This document shows positions 1-5,603 of a stretch of 43,471 nt of DNA, piece after piece. A model generated the notes under the pieces. It did no database searches. It was not told where the DNA came from and saw only the letters and a list, made by a program, of their open reading frames with translations. Made by a program: the position numbers and the translations under genes. Numbering within the stretch: position 1 is the first letter of the stretch; each line of letters opens with the position of its first letter. The DNA comes from Clostridia bacterium (GTDB lineage Bacteria > Bacillota > Clostridia > Christensenellales > UBA1242), in contig JAFTTP010000008.1 of the NCBI GenBank assembly GCA_017466725.1, forward strand, positions 1-43,471, read 5' to 3'.

Positions 1-1400
1 TCTTTAGTAAGCATAAGCGCTGTAACCGTCAGAACAAGATTGACTATAGAATCTACCACTGCAATGCCAAAGAATCTAATATTTTGTACATATGGCAAGA
101 CTAATAGCGCAAGGTTTAATCCTATAATAGAGCCGAATGCCATCATAATTTGTTGCATAAATTGTTGTACCCAAGACTTAAATGCTTTAAAATTGTCAAG
201 TGGCGCTATACCCAGCAGCGTTGGATAAATAAGGAATAACGCAGCCCCTTTCATCAGTCTAGACATAAGCCCAATTATAATTGAAAGGAACAGCCCCATC
301 AGCGTAACGCCACCACCAAAAGCGACAATAAAGTTGTAAGACCATAGGTTGTAGAACTGCCAAACAAAACCTACATGCCATTTTGAGAAACTGTTTGTAT
401 GTGTCATCAACCCATTAATCCAATCTGTCAAATCCCAAGTTTTGGCACCATACTCTTGCAAAGCATCTACAACTTGTTGACCATGATAGCCCGAGCCTTC
501 AAGGCGAAGTGTGTTCATAAATGCAAAGTCAACTTGATCTGCGATGTAAGCGGCTTTCGCCTCATCGCTGGTTAATGATTTATATTCGGCAGTCTGCCCA
601 AACACTTTAATGCCATCAGTCCCCTTCCCAGTTTCCAACTTCGTTAAGGCTTCCGCATAGTCAACGTTTTCTCTTGCCCTATTCGCATCAAACGAGCACG
701 CTTTAAACAGCATTCCACTAAATGGCGTGGATGACGTATATGTACCAAACCCAAAAAAGTCATATCTGCTGTAATATTTTGTACCCCCTTCATCGCCAGG
801 CAACGAGCCACTTTCAAAGTGACTTGTGGCTTCAGGGCCATACAGGCTTGATATTGTTTCTTCAGTTGCCGAGCCCGCAGTAATTGAATCAAGTGTTGTA
901 AGCGTCCAAGATGCAAGTTTCATACCTATAACCACAGTAAATGGCACAATAGCAAACGTTAGCACTGCTTTACATGCAGTATAAACATATTTCCAAGGAC
1001 TGGTCGCACCAGCATCCTCATTGTAATGTGATTTGATTATTGCAATCATTGTTGTTACTGCTAAGCACAAAATTGCAAAAACAGTAAGCGACCAAAAAAC
1101 CGTATTTAAACCTTTATACAAAGGCGCAGAATCACCATAGCCTAAAATTCCATAAATAAATTCAGTAAGTGGGTCTTGCTTAGCAACTGGTTCTAATGTA
1201 GGATTGCCCCACCAGTTTGTTGTACCGGCATCTTGTGCATAATACACATCAAGACCTGCAAGTTTTCTCACTAGGCACTGCAAAACATCAATGGCACTTA
1301 AAAAAACAGCCGATAAGAAATATATCAGTTTTGGAATTATATCAAAAAAAGTCCCTATCTTATCAAAGAAACTCATTTTTAAAAGCATGTTACCGTTCAA
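1..1400 (-). CDS. Conjugation-type multi-spanning membrane protein (VirB6/TrbL-like), partial
   Basis: The frame stays open to the left window edge, so only the N-terminal ~466 codons are present. The protein has several hydrophobic segments (for example AILCLAVTTMIAII, ALLVLPYV, VDSIVNLVLTVTAL) separated by a large soluble loop of about 170 residues. Its end, with GAALFLIYPTLLGIAPLDN, a lysine/tryptophan stretch and FGSIIGLNLALLVLP, looks like the ICE transmembrane proteins of the Mbov_0396/VirB6-TrbL type, which form part of the mating channel. That assignment is by pattern memory only. The start is uncertain: TTG at 1400 lies 8 nt after AGGCGG, while in-frame ATGs at 1388 and 1376 lie farther away. 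A promoter (1454-1482) sits upstream. Gene context to the left is not visible. Confidence 0.55.
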   Translation of the reverse strand, partial: MNGNMLLKMSFFDKIGTFFDIIPKLIYFLSAVFLSAIDVLQCLVRKLAGLDVYYAQDAGTTNWWGNPTLEPVAKQDPLTEFIYGILGYGDSAPLYKGLNTVFWSLTVFAILCLAVTTMIAIIKSHYNEDAGATSPWKYVYTACKAVLTFAIVPFTVVIGMKLASWTLTTLDSITAGSATEETISSLYGPEATSHFESGSLPGDEGGTKYYSRYDFFGFGTYTSSTPFSGMLFKACSFDANRARENVDYAEALTKLETGKGTDGIKVFGQTAEYKSLTSDEAKAAYIADQVDFAFMNTLRLEGSGYHGQQVVDALQEYGAKTWDLTDWINGLMTHTNSFSKWHVGFVWQFYNLWSYNFIVAFGGGVTLMGLFLSIIIGLMSRLMKGAALFLIYPTLLGIAPLDNFKAFKSWVQQFMQQIMMAFGSIIGLNLALLVLPYVQNIRFFGIAVVDSIVNLVLTVTALMLTK

Positions 1401-1453
1401 ATTGCGCACCGCCTTTTTATAAAGTCAATAATATCAGTACTTTTAATATTTTC

Positions 1454-1482
1454 ATTATAACAAATAAAAATACAAAACACAA
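1454..1482 (-). promoter_or_regulatory. Sigma-A promoter of the left-edge membrane protein
   Basis: On the minus strand TTGTGT (1477-1482) and TATAAT (1454-1459) are separated by exactly 17 nt. The leader to the TTG start at 1400 is about 45 nt. Confidence 0.6.
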
Positions 1483-1523
1483 CAAAATTACTCTATAAAA
1501 TCAATTTTATTTCAATTAATTAC

Positions 1524-1553
1524 AAAAAAAATAGGCTATATTTAAGCCTATTT
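1524..1553 (-). terminator. Intrinsic terminator after rsmA
   Basis: Stem AAATAGGC/GCCTATTT with a 9-nt loop, followed on the minus strand by a run of T. It lies about 30 nt downstream of the rsmA stop codon. Confidence 0.75.
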
Positions 1554-1583
1554 AACCCCTTATTTTTACTATAATTAAAACCA

Positions 1584-2360
1584 TTACACAATTGACTGGT
1601 AAATTTTAATTAAATTTTCAAGTGTGAATGTTTCTGCCCGCGCTTTTAGCACATCTTCCCCAAGCGCCTCGACTTTATTCTTGTCATAACCGCCTTGTAA
1701 TAGGTTGTTTTTTAAAGTCTTTCTTCGCATAGCAAATACATTCTGCACAAATTTGTAAAATTCATCCTTATTGATTTGTGGATATTTCTCTTTAATTTCA
1801 ATTGTAACAACTGCCGAGTCAACATTAGGTTGAGGATAAAACATTTGACGTTTTACAATTCTCGTGATTTTAGCATCACCATAAAAATTTATCATAACAG
1901 AAAGCACGCCGTAATCTTTACCGCCACTCCCCGCAACAATTCGTTCGGCAACCTCTTTTTGCACCATAATTGTAAGACTTTTTAAGCGTTTTGAGCCATT
2001 TAAAAATTTAAAAATTATAGGCGTCGTAATATAATATGGAAGGTTTGCAATCATTTTGTATTCACCGCTAAAATCATTTTCAATTTCTTGAATTGAAAAA
2101 TTCATAACATCACCAAAAACAAACTTTGTTTTGTCTAAATTTAATAACTGCAAATGCGCTTGTAAATCTTTATCAATTTCATAGCTTACAACTTTTTTTG
2201 CTTTTGAATTTAACACTTCGGTCAAGCTGCCCGCGCCTGCGCCAATTTCCAACACTTCATCTGAATCACTCACACCTGCATCATCGCAAATGGCTGTTAT
2301 TAAATTTTTATCAGAAATGAAGTTTTGACCAAACTTCTTTTTAAACTCGTGATTAATCAT
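1584..2360 (-). CDS. rsmA: 16S rRNA (adenine1518-N6/adenine1519-N6)-dimethyltransferase
   Basis: RsmA (KsgA) dimethylates two adjacent adenines in the helix-45 loop of 16S rRNA, using S-adenosylmethionine, late in 30S assembly. The 258-residue product has the family N-terminus KKFGQNFISD (residues 8-17), the SAM-binding loop EIGAGAGSLT (~38-47), the catalytic NLPYYITTP (~105-113) and the C-terminal FAMRRKTLKNNL. Its length is close to the usual 260-290. The start codon overlaps the tatD stop by 4 nt (ATGA), so the two genes are translationally coupled in one leftward transcript from the promoter at 3269-3297. Confidence 0.96.
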   Translation of the reverse strand: MINHEFKKKFGQNFISDKNLITAICDDAGVSDSDEVLEIGAGAGSLTEVLNSKAKKVVSYEIDKDLQAHLQLLNLDKTKFVFGDVMNFSIQEIENDFSGEYKMIANLPYYITTPIIFKFLNGSKRLKSLTIMVQKEVAERIVAGSGGKDYGVLSVMINFYGDAKITRIVKRQMFYPQPNVDSAVVTIEIKEKYPQINKDEFYKFVQNVFAMRRKTLKNNLLQGGYDKNKVEALGEDVLKARAETFTLENLIKIYQSIV

Positions 2361-3262
2361 ATTTTAAACAATCTCCTTGCATTTTGTGTTGTAATGCGAG
2401 CAACTTCTTCAACGCTAACGCCCTTTAAGTTCGCCAAATTTTCCGCAATAGTTGGTATGAATTTAGGTTCGTTTCTTTTTCCTCGATACGGATGAGGTGT
2501 AAGATAGGGGCAATCGGTTTCAAGCAAAATTTTTTCAAGCGGAACGCATTTTGCAACCTCCTTAATTTTCTCTGCATTTTTAAAGGTTGACACACCGCCA
2601 ACAGAAATATGCAGCCCCAGTTTAACGAACTCTTCAGCCATCTCCTTGCTGCCCGAGTAGCAATGCAGAGTGCCTCCAAATTTTAAATATTCTATATTCC
2701 TTTTTAACACCTCGAGGCAGTCGCCGTACGCCTCGCGACAATGAATAACAACCGGCAATCCCATTTCATATGCCAGTTTGATTTGTCTTTCAAACACTTC
2801 AATTTGTTTTTCTTTTGCTGGCATACCTTCGGTATACTGCAGGCCAATTTCACCAATTGCAACAACTTTTTCTGCTTTTGCAAGAATTTTAAGCGCTTTT
2901 TCATCATATTCTTCACAATTTTCAGGATAAAACCCAACGCTTGCAAAAACACCATCATATTTTTCCGCAAGTTTTACCGCATCAATAGATGAAGATAGAT
3001 TGTAACCAGAGGTTATAATAAACTCAACACCACACTCTTTTGCGCGAGTTATCACTTCTTCACAGTCGTCCGCAAACGCCAAATCAGTCAAGTGCGCGTG
3101 CGTATCAACAAACTTAGTTTGCATCACCTCGTTATCGCGTGATGAAATTGATTTTTCATCTTCGACAAAAAAATCATTTTTCTTATATTGATTTCTTTTA
3201 TCCAAGCGTGGGGCGAATTCGCTATCGCGTTGTTCAATTAAATTCTCTTTTATATTTTTCAT
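2357..3262 (-). CDS. tatD: TatD-family metal-dependent hydrolase (DNase) with a 46-residue N-terminal extension
   Basis: TatD enzymes are cytoplasmic TIM-barrel metal nucleases with 3'-5' exonuclease activity. The core begins at residue 47 (MQTKFVDTHAHL) with the metal motif HxH, continues with GEIGL, the HCR motif, TLHCYSG and the C-terminal ETDCPYLTPHPYRGKRNEP. An in-frame start exists at 3301, but a perfect promoter (TTGACA, 17 nt, TATACT) lies between it and the ATG at 3262, so 3262 is the first ATG on the transcript and would be leaderless. The 46 residues before the TatD core are charged, unlike the family, and contain a 30-residue segment framed by RDSE and RDNE (see findings). It overlaps rsmA by 4 nt. 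Confidence 0.9.
   Translation of the reverse strand: MKNIKENLIEQRDSEFAPRLDKRNQYKKNDFFVEDEKSISSRDNEVMQTKFVDTHAHLTDLAFADDCEEVITRAKECGVEFIITSGYNLSSSIDAVKLAEKYDGVFASVGFYPENCEEYDEKALKILAKAEKVVAIGEIGLQYTEGMPAKEKQIEVFERQIKLAYEMGLPVVIHCREAYGDCLEVLKRNIEYLKFGGTLHCYSGSKEMAEEFVKLGLHISVGGVSTFKNAEKIKEVAKCVPLEKILLETDCPYLTPHPYRGKRNEPKFIPTIAENLANLKGVSVEEVARITTQNARRLFKI
3129..3230 (-). repeat. 90-bp in-frame insert bounded by 12-bp direct repeats inside tatD
   Basis: The two copies, ACGCGATAGCGA (3219-3230) and ACGCGATAACGA (3129-3140), match at 11 of 12 bases and are exactly 90 bp apart in the same reading frame. Between them lie the palindrome GCGAATTCGC and two overlapping inverted repeats (TGATTTTT/AAAAATCA and GATGAAA/TTTCATC). 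The whole unit precedes the conserved TatD core. Confidence 0.5.
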
Positions 3263-3268
3263 GTTTAA

Positions 3269-3297
3269 AGTATAAATCGTTTTATAAGAGTTGTCAA
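3269..3297 (-). promoter_or_regulatory. Strong sigma-A promoter of tatD-rsmA
   Basis: TTGACA (3292-3297), a 17-nt spacer and TATACT (3269-3274), followed by TTAAAC and then the ATG. The expected transcription start falls on or next to the A of the start codon. Confidence 0.85.
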
Positions 3298-3348
3298 GCA
3301 ATCTTTATTTTTAACATTTTTAAGCGTCTCTCATCATAAAAATAACAT

Positions 3349-3927
3349 ATGAATAAAATTTGGTTTGCAATGGTAGTCGGAAGTATTTGTGCGCTTTTTT
3401 GGACAAGCCCAGAAAACGTTTTATCATGTATGATTGATGCATCTTCTGGCGCATTTAAGTTGGCGTTAGAAATGTGCGCCGTATACGCGGTATGGCTTGG
3501 CCTTTTAGAAATTGTAGACGCAAGCGGATTGAGCGGAAAGCTTGCAAAATTATTGCACCCATTGATTAAAAAAATCTTCAAAATTGACGATGCCGAAACA
3601 GAAAAAATGATTGCCCTAAACATGTCGGCAAATATGCTGGGGCTTGGCAACGCATCTACCCCTATGGGCATTGCAGCAATGAGGCGCCTTGACAATGGAA
3701 GTGGCGTGGCATCGCACGCAATTATTATGCTGATTGTGCTAAATTCAACCTCAATACAACTGCTGCCGTCAACAATAATCGGACTACGGGCAAGCGCAGG
3801 GGCGGCTAATCCGGCAGATATAATTTTGCCAACACTACTCTCAACACTTTGTACATTTATTTTAGGGATTTTTCTTGTTATGTTTATCGGCAAAATACGC
3901 GAGAAAATAAGGAGAAAAAATACATGA
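3349..3927 (+). CDS. spmA: Spore maturation protein A
   Basis: This 192-residue integral membrane protein carries the nucleoside-recognition (Gate) domain typical of SpmA, with ALNMSANMLGLGNASTPMGI and the downstream stretch LNSTSIQLLPSTIIGLRA. SpmA and SpmB act together in spore core dehydration and heat resistance, in the forespore-associated membranes. The stop codon overlaps the spmB start as ATGA. No Shine-Dalgarno is visible before the ATG. The divergent tatD promoter lies about 50 bp upstream, and the sequence CATAAAAAT just before the start is a poor match to a sigma-A -10 box, so a sporulation sigma factor may be used. That last point is inference. Confidence 0.93.
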   Translation: MNKIWFAMVVGSICALFWTSPENVLSCMIDASSGAFKLALEMCAVYAVWLGLLEIVDASGLSGKLAKLLHPLIKKIFKIDDAETEKMIALNMSANMLGLGNASTPMGIAAMRRLDNGSGVASHAIIMLIVLNSTSIQLLPSTIIGLRASAGAANPADIILPTLLSTLCTFILGIFLVMFIGKIREKIRRKNT

Positions 3928-4430
3928 GCGGATATATAATTCCAATTCTTTTTATTGCAATTTTTTGCTATGCAAAATATAAAAAAGTGCCAGCGTATGA
4001 CACTTTTGTAAAAGGTGCAAAAAAATCAATCCCGCTTGTTGTTGACATCTTCCCCTTTATAGCAACAATTATGATTGCAGTTGCATTGCTGCGGGCAAGC
4101 GGACTGACAATTCTGCTTGCAAATGTATTCAGCCCTATATTTAACCTGCTTGGAATACCCACCCAGCTTACCGAACTTGTCCTTCTTCGACCATTTACCG
4201 GCTCTGGCAGTTACGCCCTACTAAATGATGTATTTTTAACGTATGGCGTAGACAGCTACATCTCTCGCTGCGCGTGCACCATTTTAGGCTGCAGTGAGAC
4301 GATATTTTATGTAACGGCAGTCTATACTTCTGGGACAAAGGTCAAAAAACTTTTATACGCAATCCCAATCGCACTTATTTGCGCCATTGTTGGCTCAGTG
4401 GTGGCTTGCCTGCTGTGCAGAATTATATAA
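3924..4430 (+). CDS. spmB: Spore maturation protein B
   Basis: The 168-residue product is the SpmB partner of SpmA, another Gate-domain membrane protein. Diagnostic stretches are PLVVDIFPFIATIMIAVALLRASG, LVLLRPFTGSGSYALLND and GCSETIFYVTAVY. The start at 3924 is chosen because AAGGAG lies 9 nt upstream and the ATG overlaps the spmA stop; an upstream in-frame start at 3849 lies inside spmA. The gene converges on the DUF6774-like gene and the two coding ends overlap by 8 bp with no terminator hairpin between them. Confidence 0.93.
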   Translation: MSGYIIPILFIAIFCYAKYKKVPAYDTFVKGAKKSIPLVVDIFPFIATIMIAVALLRASGLTILLANVFSPIFNLLGIPTQLTELVLLRPFTGSGSYALLNDVFLTYGVDSYISRCACTILGCSETIFYVTAVYTSGTKVKKLLYAIPIALICAIVGSVVACLLCRII

Positions 4431-4614
4431 ACTTATCTTTTTTCTGCCGTTCATACCCCTCACTTTCAATAATGGCAATATTAGATGCGATTGAGTTAAA
4501 GAAGAAACGAAGTTTCCTCAAATCTTCTTTACAAAACTTTTTGCCTATTGTTATTGCCAAACTGCTGGCAAGTGCAATTAACTCACTTCCACAAAGGTCA
4601 ATTTTCTTTTCCAT
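4423..4614 (-). CDS. DUF6774-like small helical protein
   Basis: A 63-residue protein with the stretch LCGSELIALASSLAITIGK followed by LRKLRFFFNSIASNIAIIE. This resembles the small Firmicute family DUF6774, whose function is unknown; the match is by memory. The start is uncertain: ATG at 4614 has no clear ribosome site, and a TTG at 4653 would overlap the upstream regulator by 7 bp. It is probably cotranscribed with the HTH gene at 4647-4847. Its end overlaps spmB, which reads the other way. Confidence 0.6.
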   Translation of the reverse strand: MEKKIDLCGSELIALASSLAITIGKKFCKEDLRKLRFFFNSIASNIAIIESEGYERQKKDKFI

Positions 4615-4646
4615 ATTAGTTTTTATTCTTGTTTTCCAAACATTGT

Positions 4647-4847
4647 TTAGCAAAACATTTGATAAACTCCAATTTTCATAACTCTAGCAATTTTGAAAAG
4701 CGCAATAATTCTATAATTACGTATGTTTGACATAATCCTTTCAAAAGTATCAAGTCCAATTTTACAAAGCTTGCAAAATGACGTTTTTGTTAAGTTATTT
4801 TCCTTTATGTAATTTAAAATCATCTCTGCATTTATTTCATTTTTCAT
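4647..4847 (-). CDS. Small XRE-like helix-turn-helix regulator (leftward)
   Basis: 66 residues that are nearly all a helix-turn-helix fold: MILNYIKENNLTKTSFCKLC, then GLDTFERIM as the likely recognition helix, then a hydrophobic end. A ribosome site AGGGGCGG precedes the ATG. Its promoter (4885-4913) is textbook quality and contains a palindromic operator between -35 and -10. A second XRE protein is divergent at 4947. The arrangement resembles a Cro/CI-type two-repressor switch, although no phage genes are present. Whether this protein or its neighbour binds the operators cannot be told from sequence. Confidence 0.7.
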   Translation of the reverse strand: MKNEINAEMILNYIKENNLTKTSFCKLCKIGLDTFERIMSNIRNYRIIALFKIARVMKIGVYQMFC

Positions 4848-4862
4848 ATTTTACCGCCCCTT

Positions 4863-4935
4863 ACGGCTATTAGCCTTATATAAAATTATATACGGCTGTT
4901 AGCCGTTTGTCAACAATTTTACGGCTATTTGCAGT
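4863..4935. promoter_or_regulatory. Three operators spaced exactly 29 bp apart between divergent HTH genes
   Basis: Copies are at 4863-4877 (ACGGCTATTAGCCTT), 4892-4906 (ACGGCTGTTAGCCGT, a perfect palindrome around its central base) and 4921-4935 (ACGGCTATTTGCAGT). The middle copy fills the 17-bp spacer of the leftward promoter, the first covers that promoter's start site, and the third ends at the -10 box of the rightward gene. The layout is that of a cooperative repressor array. Confidence 0.8.
4885..4913 (-). promoter_or_regulatory. Sigma-A promoter of the leftward HTH gene
   Basis: TTGACA (4908-4913), a 17-nt spacer holding the central operator, and TATAAT (4885-4890): a full consensus match. 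Confidence 0.88.
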
Positions 4936-4946
4936 AGAATATTAAT

Positions 4947-5150
4947 ATGAATAAGTTCGCAGAAAGATTGAAACAAATTTTAAAAGACAACAAGATGTCA
5001 CAAGTTGCATTAGCTAAGAAAATTGGCATGTCTCAGGGAATTGTAAATAATTATTGCACTGGTAAAAGAGAACCTACTTTGGATGTTCTTATTTTAATAT
5101 GCAAAGCACTTGGCGAAACATCTGATTATTTACTAGGTTTAGAAGATTAA
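4947..5150 (+). CDS. XRE-family helix-turn-helix regulator (rightward)
   Basis: A 67-residue single-domain XRE repressor: FAERLKQILKDNKMSQVALA, GMSQGIVNNYCTGKREPTLD and LILICKALGETSDYLLGLED. This is the standard Cro/CI-type fold of about 60 residues, likely a DNA-binding dimer. The ATG lies 6 nt after TAGAAT (4935-4940) with no ribosome site, so the mRNA is probably leaderless. The third operator (4921-4935) abuts the -10 box, which predicts direct control by this protein, its divergent partner, or both. A terminator follows at once. Confidence 0.88.
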   Translation: MNKFAERLKQILKDNKMSQVALAKKIGMSQGIVNNYCTGKREPTLDVLILICKALGETSDYLLGLED

Positions 5151-5179
5151 AAAACAACCCATATGGGTTGTTTTTTGTA
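5151..5179. terminator. Bidirectional terminator between the XRE gene and rpoZ
   Basis: AAAAAACAACCC and GGGTTGTTTTTT form a long stem that can stop transcription from both sides. It begins right after the XRE stop codon and lies just past the rpoZ stop. Confidence 0.85.
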
Positions 5180-5183
5180 TTGT

Positions 5184-5378
5184 TTATTTACTTGCTTTAA
5201 CCTTGCCGTCTGCAACCTCTTCGCATGCAAGAGTGATTGCTTTTTTATCTTGGTCGGCAAGTTCAAGTCTTCTTACGCTTTCAATTTCTTTTGCCCTTTT
5301 TGTAATCACATTACAAAGCACATATTTGTTTCCTTTTGTTTGTTCTAAAAGTTTGTCAATAGATGGTTCAATCATCAT
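5184..5378 (-). CDS. rpoZ: DNA-directed RNA polymerase subunit omega
   Basis: The 64-residue product has the omega signature: an N-terminal MIEPSIDKLLEQ, then NKYVLCNVITKRAKEI, and KAITLACEEVADGKV near the end. Omega wraps the C-terminus of beta' and aids core polymerase assembly; the size matches Firmicute omegas. A ribosome site (GAGG) lies 9 nt before the first of two adjacent ATGs. The promoter at about 5416-5444 (TTTACA, 17 nt, TATAAT) serves it alone. It is not next to gmk here, unlike in many Firmicutes. Confidence 0.92.
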   Translation of the reverse strand: MMIEPSIDKLLEQTKGNKYVLCNVITKRAKEIESVRRLELADQDKKAITLACEEVADGKVKASK

Positions 5379-5471
5379 AATACCCTACCTCGCTTTAATT
5401 TTTCACTGAAATTATAGCATATTATTTTGATTTTGTAAATATTTTTTAAGAAAAAACCTAAAAAAGCAAAT

Positions 5472-5505
5472 AAAAAGGCGACGAAATTTGTTTTCATCAC
5501 CTTTT
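5472..5505 (-). terminator. Terminator downstream of ppdK
   Basis: On the minus strand AAAGGTGATGAAA pairs with TTTCGTCGCCTTT (two G-T pairs) and is followed by T residues. It lies about 100 nt past the ppdK stop. Confidence 0.65.
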
Positions 5506-5603
5506 CATCTTTAATTTTTGGGATATTTTTCGCACGCGGGTATCGCAATCGCCAAACTTAGTTTTCATCAGCACGCATTTGCGCGGTCGCTTAAGCGTTA
5601 GGC

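Noticed and set aside
3263..3301. TTG start at 3301 for tatD
   Set aside because: A perfect TTGACA/TATACT promoter lies between this codon and the ATG at 3262, so the longer form would not be on the transcript.
3294..3893. 199-codon minus-strand frame opposite spmA
   Set aside because: Antisense shadow; spmA is clearly the real gene and the frame has no ribosome site.
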